Shown: positions 35,172-43,014 of the stretch, piece after piece | Position numbering within the stretch: position 1 is the stretch's first letter | How the letters are laid out: every line of letters begins with the position of its first letter | Source of the DNA: JANMDU01 sp031376455 | GTDB lineage: Bacteria; Pseudomonadota; Gammaproteobacteria; Burkholderiales; Burkholderiaceae_C | Direction: 5' to 3' | NCBI GenBank assembly: GCA_031376455.1 | Contig: JANMDU010000058.1 | Span: forward strand, 1-64,000 | DNA length: 64,000 bases | Translations under genes and position numbers: made by a program | Notes under the pieces: generated by a model | Told to the model about the DNA's origin: nothing | Database searches by the model: none | The model's input: only the letters and a program-made list of their open reading frames with translations

Positions 35172-35292
35172 CTAACGCGAAAAACACAAAAAGAACACGA
35201 AAAACGCGAAGCAACGCCGTTTCAGTAGAGATTCCATACTCAATACTTTTCTTATTCTTTTTTAGCGTTCTTTTCGCGTTTTTCGCGTTACC
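35172..35292. repeat. AACGCGAAAAACG long hairpin between recA and recX
   Basis: Inverted repeat with arms of about 40 bases (CTAACGCGAAAAACAC on the left, GCGTTTTTCGCGTTACC on the right) and a loop of about 35 bases, filling the recA-recX gap. Its units (AACGCGAAAAACG) look like a variant of the CACGGAA hairpins elsewhere in the window. A transcript could form the hairpin in either direction. Confidence 0.8.
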
Positions 35293-35302
35293 TAAAAACT
35301 AT

Positions 35303-36355
35303 TTAAGCCTCAGCTTCCGCCGGCAGCAAAGCAATCTTCAGCGATTCGCGGATTTTGTTTTCGATCTCGAAAGCCAGCGCTTTGTTTTCTTTCAAAAACT
35401 CGCGTGTGTTATCCCGCCCTTGGCCGATTTTCTCGCCGCCGTAGGCATACCATGCGCCGCTTTTCTCGATGATGCGCGCTTCCACGCCCATATCGATGAT
35501 CTCGCCCAAGCGGGAGATGCCTTCGCCAAACATGATGTCAAAGTGCGCCTCTTTGAACGGCGGGCTCACTTTGTTTTTCACCACTTTCACCTTGGTCTCA
35601 TTGCCAATCGCCACTTCGGCTTTCTTGATCGTGCCAGTGCGGCGAATATCCAGGCGCACAGAAGCGTAGAACTTCAGCGCATTGCCGCCGGTGGTCGTCT
35701 CGGGCGAGCCAAACATCACGCCGATTTTCATGCGGATTTGGTTGATGAAGATCACCATGCAATTGGCTTTCTTGATTGTGGCGGTGAGCTTACGCAGAGC
35801 TTGGCTCATCAGGCGCGCTTGCAGGCCGGGCAGTGAATCGCCCATCTCACCTTCGAGCTCGGCTTTCGGCGTCAAAGCCGCCACAGAGTCAATCACGATC
35901 AAATCTACTGCGCCGGAGCGCACCAAGCTGTCCACGATTTCCAGCGCTTGCTCGCCGGTATCGGGCTGGGAGATCAGCAAATCTTGCAGATTCACGCCGA
36001 GGTTTTGCGCGTATTGAATATCGAGCGCGTGCTCAGCATCGATGAAGGCGCAGGTGCCGCCGAGCTTTTGCATCTCGGAGACGACTTGCAGCGTCAGCGT
36101 GGTTTTACCGCTCGATTCTGGGCCATAAATTTCAATCACGCGGCCGCGCGGCAAACCGCCCACACCCAGCGCCACATCCAAACCCAGCGAGCCGGTGGAG
36201 ACGACCTGAATATCTTCAATCACCTCGCCCTCGCCCAGCTTCATGATCGAGCCTTTGCCGAATTGTTTATCGATTTGAGCCAAAGCCGCTTGCAATGCTT
36301 TGGCCTTCTCGGTCATCGCGGCTTCGATCTTTGTACCTTTGACTTGTGCATCCAT
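35303..36355 (-). CDS. recA: Recombinase RecA
   Basis: Forms filaments on single-stranded DNA, performs strand exchange and triggers LexA cleavage. 350 residues. Walker A GPESSGKTTLTLQ near 70, the DVIVIDSVAALTPKAE segment here as LIVIDSVAALTPKAELEGE, loop L1 and L2 regions, and the INQIRMKIGVMFG block, all standard. ATG at 36355 with the leader TKIEAAMTEKAKALQAALAQ before the core. An ACTGT-N6-ACAGT palindrome lies about 95 bases upstream. Confidence 0.98.
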   Translation of the reverse strand: MDAQVKGTKIEAAMTEKAKALQAALAQIDKQFGKGSIMKLGEGEVIEDIQVVSTGSLGLDVALGVGGLPRGRVIEIYGPESSGKTTLTLQVVSEMQKLGGTCAFIDAEHALDIQYAQNLGVNLQDLLISQPDTGEQALEIVDSLVRSGAVDLIVIDSVAALTPKAELEGEMGDSLPGLQARLMSQALRKLTATIKKANCMVIFINQIRMKIGVMFGSPETTTGGNALKFYASVRLDIRRTGTIKKAEVAIGNETKVKVVKNKVSPPFKEAHFDIMFGEGISRLGEIIDMGVEARIIEKSGAWYAYGGEKIGQGRDNTREFLKENKALAFEIENKIRESLKIALLPAEAEA

Positions 36356-36447
36356 GGTTGATTTTCCTTGTGTCTGATTTAAGTGAGTGTTAGCTCCAAT
36401 TCACTTTCAGAAGATTTCTTCATCAAAAAGCTGTTGGATTGATCAGG

Positions 36448-36463
36448 ACTGTATATGCACAGT
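36448..36463 (-). promoter_or_regulatory. LexA-like palindrome upstream of recA with short spacing
   Basis: ACTGT ATATGC ACAGT: the half-sites match the proteobacterial SOS box CTGT-N8-ACAG, but the spacer is 6 instead of 8 bases. It may be a degenerate SOS box or a site for the divergent MarR protein. Confidence 0.4.
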
Positions 36464-36514
36464 ACAAAGAAGTAAATAGAAATATTAATCAGTTTAATTG
36501 ACTAAAATCAATGC

Positions 36515-37015
36515 ATGGATTTAGCACTCAAAGACGGCTGGCGTGCAACTCAAAGAGAAGGATGGCGCACAACGCACACGGGGCGCTTACTTGGCGAAGC
36601 ATCGCGCCGATTTGACACGCGCGTGCAGACCCTGATGGCGCACAGCAGCCAAGCCCCATTGCAATTAGCCAACCTCGCCGGGCGTGGAAAGGTGAGCGCG
36701 GCGATTGTCCACATCACGCGCCATCTCGATCTGCAAGGCAGTCGCCTCACAACCCTAGCCCAGGCTTCTGGCATGAGCAAGCAAGCGATGACGACGCTGG
36801 TCGATGAATGCGAGGCTTGGGGCTTGGTGCAACGCGAAGCCGATTCGCGCGATGCCCGCGCAAAGCTTGTGCGCTTCACGCCCACAGGCTTGGAGTGGTT
36901 GTCGGCATTTGAGGCGGCTGTATCTCAGGCGCAGCAGGAGCTGGAGCAAGAAGTCGGAAGCCAAGTGGCGCAGGTGATGGCGTTTGGGCTTGAGGCCTAT
37001 GCGCGAGGGTATTAA
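36515..37015 (+). CDS. MarR-family regulator
   Basis: Small winged-helix DNA-binding protein of 166 residues, expected to act as a dimer. The recognition region reads GSRLTTLAQASGMSKQAMTT, LVDECEAWGLVQREADSRDA, with the wing RAKLVRFTPTGLEWL. It is divergent from recA with 159 bases between and convergent with purC. No metabolic neighbour suggests its ligand. Confidence 0.88.
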   Translation: MDLALKDGWRATQREGWRTTHTGRLLGEASRRFDTRVQTLMAHSSQAPLQLANLAGRGKVSAAIVHITRHLDLQGSRLTTLAQASGMSKQAMTTLVDECEAWGLVQREADSRDARAKLVRFTPTGLEWLSAFEAAVSQAQQELEQEVGSQVAQVMAFGLEAYARGY

Positions 37016-37033
37016 GCCGTGAACAGCGAAAAA

Positions 37034-37942
37034 TTAGGCCGTTAAGCGCTGCAAGGCTTCACGGTATTTCGCAGCCGTTTTTTCCAGCACATCTTGCGGC
37101 AATGCAGGCGCAGGCGCTTGCTTGTTCCAAGGCTTGCCATCGACCTGCGCTGAATCGAGCCAATCGCGCACGAATTGTTTATCGTAGCTCGGCGGGTTTT
37201 TGCCAGCTTGGAAAGCAGCGTCATACGTCTCGGCAGGCCAAAAGCGGGAGCTATCGGGCGTAAGCACTTCGTCCATCAAGACCAGCTCGCCGTTCGCATC
37301 GAGGCCAAATTCAAATTTGGTATCGGCAATGATGATGCCTTTGGTGAGCGCAAAGTCTGCGGCAGCTTGGTAAAGCGCAATGCTAATTGCTCTTATTTTC
37401 ATAGCGGCTTGCGCACCTATCACGTGGGTTGCAGCCTCAAATGATATATTTTCATCATGTTCGCCAACAGCGGCTTTGGCAGCTGGCGTAAAAATGGGCT
37501 CGGGCAGTTTGCTGGCATTTTTCAAGCCAGTGGGCAGCGCGACGCCACACACCGACTGCGATGCTTGATATTCCGCCCAGCCGCTGCCCGCCAGATAGCC
37601 ACGCACCACGGCTTCAATCATCACAGGCTTCAAGCGCTTCACGAGCATCGAGCGGCCTTGCACTTGCGGCTTTTCTGCCTCTGCGACGACGCTGCGCGGA
37701 TCTTCGCCCGTCAAATGATTCGGGCAAATGTGGCCCAACTTGCCAAACCAAAACAGCGCCATCTGCGTCAGCAAAACGCCCTTATCAGGCACAGGCTCGC
37801 CCATGATCACATCGAACGCCGACAAGCGATCCGAGGCCACCATCAAAATGCGATCATCGCCCACAGCATAGTTGTCGCGCACTTTGCCGCGTGCAAGCAG
37901 CGGCAGGCTGGTGATGGAAGAAGTGTGAACAGCAATGGTCAT
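37034..37942 (-). CDS. purC: Phosphoribosylaminoimidazole-succinocarboxamide synthase
   Basis: Joins CAIR and aspartate in purine synthesis (SAICAR synthetase). 302 residues, the longer form common in Burkholderiales and yeast. Blocks: LLARGKVRDNYAVGDDRILM near 14-33, MVASDRLSAFDVIMGEPVPD, VVRGYLAGSGWAEY, and GIIIADTKFEFGLDANGELVL split over residues 213-233. The start ATG at 37942 is standard. It ends 19 bases from the convergent MarR gene. Confidence 0.95.
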   Translation of the reverse strand: MTIAVHTSSITSLPLLARGKVRDNYAVGDDRILMVASDRLSAFDVIMGEPVPDKGVLLTQMALFWFGKLGHICPNHLTGEDPRSVVAEAEKPQVQGRSMLVKRLKPVMIEAVVRGYLAGSGWAEYQASQSVCGVALPTGLKNASKLPEPIFTPAAKAAVGEHDENISFEAATHVIGAQAAMKIRAISIALYQAAADFALTKGIIIADTKFEFGLDANGELVLMDEVLTPDSSRFWPAETYDAAFQAGKNPPSYDKQFVRDWLDSAQVDGKPWNKQAPAPALPQDVLEKTAAKYREALQRLTA

Positions 37943-37999
37943 GTGATCAATTGTGCCTTGAGCGATGAGAGCCGCTGTATGCGATCAGCATGCAAAGCG

Positions 38000-38395
38000 T
38001 CAAATCAACTTCAGCTTGGGTTCAACTCGCGCCATGGCTCGAAAATCTCGGTCTAGGCTGAGCACCGGCAAGTCGGACTCCAACGCGCACGCAGCAATCA
38101 AGCAATCATTTGGGCTGCGAATGGTAATGCCCTTCCATTTGCACCGCGCATAAAGCATGGCCGCTTGGCGATGCAGTTCATGCATATCTTCTATCGAGGC
38201 TAGTGGCAAACGATCCAAGTCTGCTTGCAGCGTGACAAACTCCTGCGCAGACTTTGCGCCTTGCAGAACCTCTTGGTAAATCACGTCCATCAAAAAGACG
38301 GGTTGGCTCTTCTGCAAATGTTGCAGGACGCGTTGTGCTTCTGGAGTGCGCAGATGACCAAAATAATCGATCCAAACTGAGCTATCGACAATCAT
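38000..38395 (-). CDS. vapC: PIN-domain ribonuclease toxin VapC
   Basis: Toxin of a type II toxin-antitoxin pair; PIN nucleases cut tRNA or rRNA when freed from VapB. 131 residues with acidic active-site residues in MIVDSSVWIDYF (Asp4), YQEVLQG (Glu), RSPNDCLIAACAL (Asp) and LSLDRDFRAMA (Asp). The start overlaps the vapB stop as ATGA. The neighbourhood (a gene-fragment duplication at 38711) suggests a locally acquired segment. Confidence 0.92.
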   Translation of the reverse strand: MIVDSSVWIDYFGHLRTPEAQRVLQHLQKSQPVFLMDVIYQEVLQGAKSAQEFVTLQADLDRLPLASIEDMHELHRQAAMLYARCKWKGITIRSPNDCLIAACALESDLPVLSLDRDFRAMARVEPKLKLI

Positions 38396-38634
38396 GCCAT
38401 CGAAGTCCGCACATCTTTGATCACGCGCTGTGGCTTAGTAAATAGCGCTTTAGGGTCGTAATCCTCGTCGATCAAGCCCTTGCCCGCCAAAGCTATCAGC
38501 CCTGAATAATCCGGCTTCTTCACATATGCCTTCAAAGCGGCTTCCACAGCCGCCTTTTTGGAGCTCACGCCAGCTTTGCGCATAGCCTGCGCAACGAGTT
38601 TGTCGTCTAAAACGATATTGGTTCGGCTTTGCAT
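38392..38634 (-). CDS. vapB: Antitoxin VapB
   Basis: 80-residue antitoxin of the DUF2191/ribbon-helix-helix type: N-terminal SRTNIVLDDKLVAQAMRKAG binds DNA, SKKAAVEAALKAYVKK forms the helices, and the C-terminal tail should wrap the toxin. Overlaps vapC by four bases. A 20-bp-arm inverted repeat immediately upstream of the start is the likely autoregulatory operator. Confidence 0.9.
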   Translation of the reverse strand: MQSRTNIVLDDKLVAQAMRKAGVSSKKAAVEAALKAYVKKPDYSGLIALAGKGLIDEDYDPKALFTKPQRVIKDVRTSMA

Positions 38635-38638
38635 ACAA

Positions 38639-38688
38639 ATACACCTCTCATGTGTATGCAGATTATGACATACACATGCGAGGTGTAT
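38639..38688 (-). promoter_or_regulatory. VapBC operator, 20-bp inverted repeat
   Basis: Arms 38639-38658 and 38669-38688 match in 19 of 20 positions (ATACACCTC...CATGTGTATG and its complement) with a 10-base spacer. The repeat begins four bases upstream of the vapB start, so a bound VapBC complex would block the promoter and ribosome binding site. Confidence 0.85.
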
Positions 38689-38710
38689 CGGTTGCGCTTT
38701 GGAAGCAGCT

Positions 38711-38800
38711 CTATTGAACGACTTGCGAGAGCTCGCCCTTAACGTATTTCTCAGCCACTACTCTTAGCCTATGTCCCTTAGTCTTGCCGACATAGGTAAA
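38711..38800 (-). pseudogene. Fragment of a second fructose-bisphosphate aldolase 3' end
   Basis: Read on the minus strand, the last 26 codons before the TAG at 38711-38713 give VGKTKGHRLRVVAEKYVKGE followed by LSQVVQ. The intact fba ends AGKIKGDTLQVVAAKYAKGE, LSQVVQ. The similarity covers about 85-90 bases and no upstream fba sequence follows it. It is a degenerate direct repeat of the fba end, with the lipoprotein gene 38827-39429 between the two copies. Confidence 0.87.
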
Positions 38801-38826
38801 ATTTTAAATTCAAATTGACGCTGGGC

Positions 38827-39429
38827 TTATTTATAAAAACCTGCTTGAGCCAGAACGCTGTCGAGACGAGATGCAAAAGCAGTGGCGAATTCAGGTGTTT
38901 GAACACCTGCGAACATAGCACCAAGTAATTGCACACCAGTGTCAGCAGGTAATGTGTGAGCCCATTTCTGTCCAGTTGCAGAGTTAGTGATCAGCACTTG
39001 AACCAATACGCCGGATCCCCAACCAGATTCACTCCAATAGCCGCTTTGGGGCTTGAGTTCGATCACGGTTGTTGCACCTTCTCGCAAACCACGCTTATTC
39101 AATAGCGCGTTAACTTGATTCGGCGCATGAGTCTGCAAGAGCTGATTCATTAATGCGACATCTTGGTCGGAGCGGGTTTTTGCTGCCGGTGAACTACTAC
39201 AGAAACGCTCGAGCGTGCCAGCGTTGATGGCGCAGCGAAGCTCCGTTTGCAATGCTGCAGCAGACTCCCATTGAACGCGATAGTCCGACAATTTAAATGT
39301 GGCTTGTGGTGCATCTGTTGAAATGGCCTGTCCGCCCACTCTCGATGTGGGTGCGTTAGTAGTAGCGCAACTCGACACGAATAATGCGCAGAGTAAAGCC
39401 AAATGAATTTTTAATGTTCGCATTTGCAT
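38827..39429 (-). CDS. Putative outer-membrane lipoprotein of unknown function
   Basis: 200-residue lipoprotein. The signal peptide MRTLKIHLALLCALFVSSC ends in a lipobox (VSSC) with Cys21, followed by a low-complexity linker and a folded part (KLSDYRVQWESAAALQTELR, VIELKPQSGYWSESGWGSG). An ATG at 39423 is an alternative start. I do not recognise the domain. It lies between the intact fba gene and the fba fragment, on the same strand, suggesting it arrived with the duplicated segment. Confidence 0.75.
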   Translation of the reverse strand: MQMRTLKIHLALLCALFVSSCATTNAPTSRVGGQAISTDAPQATFKLSDYRVQWESAAALQTELRCAINAGTLERFCSSSPAAKTRSDQDVALMNQLLQTHAPNQVNALLNKRGLREGATTVIELKPQSGYWSESGWGSGVLVQVLITNSATGQKWAHTLPADTGVQLLGAMFAGVQTPEFATAFASRLDSVLAQAGFYK

Positions 39430-39442
39430 ACTTCTTTAAAAT

Positions 39443-40507
39443 TTACTGCACGACTTGAGACAACTCACCCTTGGCGTATTTCGCGGCGACGACTTGCAGC
39501 GTATCGCCTTTGATCTTGCCGGCTTGTCCCGAGCAACCGAATTCGATATAGCGCTGTTTGCAAATCGCCTGCGCAGCGGCGCGGGCGGGCTTGAGCCATT
39601 CGCGGGCATCGAATTTATCAGGGTTCTCAGCTAAGAATTTGCGCACTGCGCCCGTCATGGCCAAGCGAATGTCGGTATCAATATTGATCTTGCGCACGCC
39701 AAATTGAATCGCTTTTTGAATCTCCTCCACCGGCACGCCATAGGTCTCTTTCATCTTGCCGCCATAGGCATTGATCTGCGCGAGCAAATCTTGCGGCACG
39801 GAGCTAGAGCCGTGCATCACCAAATGTGTGTTGGGCAAGCGGCGGTTGATTTCTTTGATGCGCTCGATGGCAAGAATATCGCCTGTGGGCTTGCGCGTAA
39901 ATTTATAGGCGCCGTGGCTCGTGCCAATCGCAATGGCCAATGCATCGAGCTGGGTGCGCTTCACAAAATCGGCGGCTTGCTCGGGGTCGGTTAAGAGCTG
40001 CTCGCGCGTCATGATCGCATCCGTGCCGTGGCCGTCTTCTTTGTCGCCCTGCATGGTCTCTAGTGATCCCAAGCAGCCCAACTCGCCTTCAACGGTCACG
40101 CCCAGCTTGTGCGCCATATCCACCACTTTGCGCGTGACTTCGACGTTGTAATCGTAGCTGGCGATTGTCTTGCCATCGGCCTCCAAAGAGCCATCCATCA
40201 TCACGGAAGAAAAGCCCAAATTCATCGCGCCTTGGCAGACATCTGGGCTCTGGCCATGATCTTGGTGCATCACGAGCGGAATCTGCGGATACATCTCGAC
40301 CGCCGCCTGAATCAAATGCTTGATAAACGGCTCGCCCGCATACTTGCGCGCGCCCGCGCTGGCTTGCAAGATCACCGGCGCACCGACTTCTTTGGCCGCC
40401 TCCATCACGGCTTGGACTTGCTCTAAATTGTTGACGTTAAACGCGGGGATGCCATAGTTGTTGGTAGCGGCGTGGTCGAGCAACTCACGCATTGAGACGA
40501 GGGCCAT
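39443..40507 (-). CDS. fba: Fructose-bisphosphate aldolase, class II
   Basis: Zinc-dependent aldolase of glycolysis and the Calvin cycle, 354 residues. Class IIA blocks: YGIPAFNVNNLEQVQAVMEA, zinc ligands in PLVMHQDHGQSP and the EGELGCLGSLE segment, AIAIGTSHGAYKF, VMHGSSSVP, and KINIDTDIRLAMTGAVRKF. The frame opens at 40543, but the ATG at 40507 follows CCGGAG at good spacing and starts MALVSMRELL, the family start. The length and sequence resemble the CbbA type of Burkholderiales. Confidence 0.95.
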   Translation of the reverse strand: MALVSMRELLDHAATNNYGIPAFNVNNLEQVQAVMEAAKEVGAPVILQASAGARKYAGEPFIKHLIQAAVEMYPQIPLVMHQDHGQSPDVCQGAMNLGFSSVMMDGSLEADGKTIASYDYNVEVTRKVVDMAHKLGVTVEGELGCLGSLETMQGDKEDGHGTDAIMTREQLLTDPEQAADFVKRTQLDALAIAIGTSHGAYKFTRKPTGDILAIERIKEINRRLPNTHLVMHGSSSVPQDLLAQINAYGGKMKETYGVPVEEIQKAIQFGVRKINIDTDIRLAMTGAVRKFLAENPDKFDAREWLKPARAAAQAICKQRYIEFGCSGQAGKIKGDTLQVVAAKYAKGELSQVVQ

Positions 40508-40592
40508 AGAGAACTCCGGATTGATTAAAATTTGAGCAAGCACATCGATTTGGTAACTCGCTTGTAACCGCGCTTATTTTACCGGAGAGCAT

Positions 40593-40623
40593 AAAAAAAC
40601 CGCCGGGTTTGAAGCCGGCGGTT
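40593..40623 (-). terminator. Terminator after ompW
   Basis: A 9-bp stem AACCGCCGG with CCGGCGGTT and an 8-base loop. On the minus strand it is followed by a run of seven T residues and lies 21 bases downstream of the ompW stop. Confidence 0.88.
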
Positions 40624-40643
40624 GGTCTATAAGTGCGTTCGTA

Positions 40644-41306
40644 TTAGAACTTGTAGCCCACTTGGAAGGTATAGGCATTCGGATCGAGCTTAGCGCTGAT
40701 AGTTTGGCCGGTAGACAACGTCCCTACGGTTTTGAGGAAGGTCTTGGCGTAGTTGCCTTCAAGATACCAGCGCTCATTGACGTTGTAGATGACACCGATT
40801 TGAATGGTCGGTGCGAGCTTGTCTTTAAAACTCAGCGTTGTCGCTGGGCCGCCAGGGTTCGTCAGCGCTGTCAACACGCTCGTGCCTTTTTCTTTGTAAA
40901 ACACGATGTAGCTCAAACCCGCGCCGACGAACGGGCGAAACTTGGCGTTGGCTTCACCAAATCGATATTGCCCAAGCAAGGTGATCGGCAGCGCTTTCGT
41001 CGTGCCGATCACGCCTGCGCCGGCAATTGCGCCCGCGCCGCTGATTTTGTGCTTAAAACCCAAGCCCAGCGGCACGTTGATAACGATGTTGTCAGACATG
41101 GCGTAGTTCACCGCGCCGGTAATTTGTGTGTTGCTGTTGATATCGACTTGCGTGCCGGGCAAGCTAGGTGCGCTGAGGTTGCCGCTGCTCACATCTGGCG
41201 CAATTTGCGTGAAGCCAGCAGATGCAGACCAGCTTCCTGCTTTTTGGGCGAAGGCCGTAGTTGCGCTCAAGGCAAGCACAGCGAGAAAGACGGGTTTGAA
41301 GTTCAT
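40644..41306 (-). CDS. ompW: OmpW-family outer membrane protein
   Basis: Eight-stranded beta-barrel of 220 residues. Signal peptide MNFKPVFLAVLALSATTAFA, then alternating strands; family features are the LGFKHKISGAG region, ITLLGQYRFGEANAKFRPFV near 110, and the terminal strand ending in Phe (AYTFQVGYKF), the outer-membrane sorting signal. OmpW proteins are small hydrophobic-molecule channels and colicin receptors. Followed by its own terminator. Confidence 0.9.
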   Translation of the reverse strand: MNFKPVFLAVLALSATTAFAQKAGSWSASAGFTQIAPDVSSGNLSAPSLPGTQVDINSNTQITGAVNYAMSDNIVINVPLGLGFKHKISGAGAIAGAGVIGTTKALPITLLGQYRFGEANAKFRPFVGAGLSYIVFYKEKGTSVLTALTNPGGPATTLSFKDKLAPTIQIGVIYNVNERWYLEGNYAKTFLKTVGTLSTGQTISAKLDPNAYTFQVGYKF

Positions 41307-41327
41307 AGTTATCTCCTGATGGGGTGC

Positions 41328-42506
41328 TTAGAGCCAGCCAGCCGCAGCGAGCACCTTTGCAGCGAATTGTGCAATTAATTGATGACCGTAGGGAGTAGGA
41401 TGGACATCATCGGCGAAGAGATATTTAGACACATCGCCAGCGATGACATTGGTTGAGTTGCAAACCAAGGATGCACCATCCAGCACATTGTCAGGAGCGC
41501 GCTTACAGGCACGATTTGTGGAGTTACTTGCACCAACTGCACCAGGGTTGGTAAATTGATCGCGGCTCGTTGTGTAAGTATCGCCGATGACGACACCACT
41601 CACGCCGCTCAAGCCAGCTGTGAGTGATGCGTTGAATGCCTGAACCATTTGGTTGACCAATGGTGCAGCTGTCGGATTCTCTACACCGTATGGTGAAGAT
41701 GCTACATCTGGCAAATTCATGACCAACACGTACTTAGCGCCTTTGCCAACAATTTCCGTTTTGATTTGATTAGCTAGGGTCGTGCCGGCCTGTGACATCG
41801 TCGTGATTGCTTGAGCAATCGCGGCATTCGTTGCCGTTGTGCCGCCAGCGGCAAGAGTTGCAGCGAGTGCATCTGCACCATTCGTCCACCCAGCGAACAA
41901 GCCCGCGCCTACCGCACCCATGCCACCACCAGCAGCAGCAGATACGCCACCGCCATTCAAGAAAATATCGTTACCGCCAGCAAGTACAGTCACCAATGTT
42001 TTGGGGCCAAAAGTATTGCCGTTAGCAGCGAGATAGTTGCTGATTTGTGTGGTCACTGGCTCGGTGAGCTGACCAACAGCGCCACCGGCTCCATCAGGAA
42101 GTGCTGAGTTCGCTGGTCCAATTGGGTTGATAACGCGAGAGCCGCCTTGAGCGTAATTAGTGCAGCCCGCTTGTGTTGTGCGAGCCACAGGTGCGCCAAA
42201 CGGTGCACGAGAAGTCAAGCCTTTTACAGCCGCACAAGGCGCGGGCAACGATAGTTGTGTAGATATCAAATCTAACCAGATTTTGGTTGGCGCAGTTTGG
42301 CTACCAGAGTTGATGGTGTAGCGTCCCCCACCTAGTAGCGCGACGCTGCCCACAGCGAAAGCGCCAGGATCACTCAGGCTATCCCCAAACGAAGCTACCT
42401 GGGTGAAGCCCACTGAATTGCTGCTGGCTGAACCGCCGCCCCCGCCGCAACTGGCCAGCAAAAGTGCTGCAACGCCCGCGCCTAGTACCCATTTGATCCG
42501 CTTCAT
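41328..42506 (-). CDS. SGNH/GDSL-family esterase, lipoprotein
   Basis: Surface-attached hydrolase of 392 residues. Lipoprotein signal MKRIKWVLGAGVAALLLASC with lipobox LASC, then a poly-Gly linker. The catalytic blocks are visible: block I VASFGDSLSDPGAF, block III LAGGNDIFLNGG and block V DDVHPTPYGHQLIAQF with the Asp-His pair. Relatives are secreted lipases, PHB depolymerases or autotransporter esterases; no barrel is attached. The ATG at 42524 is an alternative start. A 26-bp palindrome upstream looks like a TetR operator. Confidence 0.88.
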   Translation of the reverse strand: MKRIKWVLGAGVAALLLASCGGGGGSASSNSVGFTQVASFGDSLSDPGAFAVGSVALLGGGRYTINSGSQTAPTKIWLDLISTQLSLPAPCAAVKGLTSRAPFGAPVARTTQAGCTNYAQGGSRVINPIGPANSALPDGAGGAVGQLTEPVTTQISNYLAANGNTFGPKTLVTVLAGGNDIFLNGGGVSAAAGGGMGAVGAGLFAGWTNGADALAATLAAGGTTATNAAIAQAITTMSQAGTTLANQIKTEIVGKGAKYVLVMNLPDVASSPYGVENPTAAPLVNQMVQAFNASLTAGLSGVSGVVIGDTYTTSRDQFTNPGAVGASNSTNRACKRAPDNVLDGASLVCNSTNVIAGDVSKYLFADDVHPTPYGHQLIAQFAAKVLAAAGWL

Positions 42507-42532
42507 ACATGCTCCTGTGTGCACTGAAAATC

Positions 42533-42558
42533 ATAAATAGAACGACCGTTCTATTTAT
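42533..42558 (-). promoter_or_regulatory. TetR-type operator upstream of the esterase gene
   Basis: Perfect 12-bp arms ATAAATAGAACG and CGTTCTATTTAT with a 2-base centre. The AGAACG-N2-CGTTCT core is the form bound by several TetR-family lipid regulators. It sits 27 bases upstream of the chosen start. No TetR gene is in the window. Confidence 0.75.
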
Positions 42559-42670
42559 GTCCTATCGTAAGCTGAAGTAAGCCTGAGTCGAAAGGGGGTT
42601 ATCACTGAGTTGGTTTAGAAACGACACTCCAAAACCTGCGCCTTCAGCCAGGCTTGCAAAGTGCCGGTTA

Positions 42671-42925
42671 TCAGCGGTAGCGCAGCTTCATCAGAAAAAT
42701 GCTGAGCGCAAGGCTCAGAGTTACGGCGTTGGCAATGATGATGGGCCACGCGCCCAGCAGCACGCCATAGATCAGCCAAAGCGCCACGCCACATGTAAAC
42801 GCGCCATACATGGCCAGCGAAATACCGCTCACGTCTTTGGTGCGGAAGGTTTTGATGGCTTGTGGCAAGAAGCTGCAAGTGGTCAAGCAGGCGGCGAGCG
42901 TGCCGATAAGATCAATAATGTTCAT
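42671..42925 (-). CDS. SemiSWEET-type sugar transporter
   Basis: 84-residue protein with three membrane helices and a PQ motif: TLAACLTTCSFLPQAIKTFR near residues 10-28, KDVSGISLAMYGAFTCGVAL, and an NAV segment in the third helix (PIIIANAVTLSL). This is one MtN3 triple-helix unit, which dimerises in bacteria to form a SWEET-like sugar facilitator. The ligand is not shown. R repeat copy 8 ends six bases upstream of the ATG and no ribosome binding site is visible. Confidence 0.87.
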   Translation of the reverse strand: MNIIDLIGTLAACLTTCSFLPQAIKTFRTKDVSGISLAMYGAFTCGVALWLIYGVLLGAWPIIIANAVTLSLALSIFLMKLRYR

Positions 42926-42931
42926 GCTGTT

Positions 42932-42999
42932 TACTATATTTTTGATAGCACTCTACGCAATAAATACGCCGGCTAAATGCCACAATCACTTAAAAAAAC
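42932..42999 (-). repeat. R repeat copy 8, upstream of the SemiSWEET gene (inverted)
   Basis: Reading the minus strand: TTTTTTTAAGTGATTG, GGCATTTAGCCGGCGTAT, TTATTGCGTAGAGTGCTATC, AAAAATATAGTA. It ends six bases before the start codon. Confidence 0.9.
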
Positions 43000-43014
43000 T
43001 GGGAAAAACACGAT

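Noticed and set aside
37378..37435. Possible R copy inside purC (TATTTTCATAGC, CTTGCGCA, ACG, AGCCT in the inverted order)
   Set aside because: PurC of other betaproteobacteria has the same length and similar residues here (IGAQAA, ISIALYQAAADFA), and the GCCGGC core is missing, so chance resemblance is more likely.
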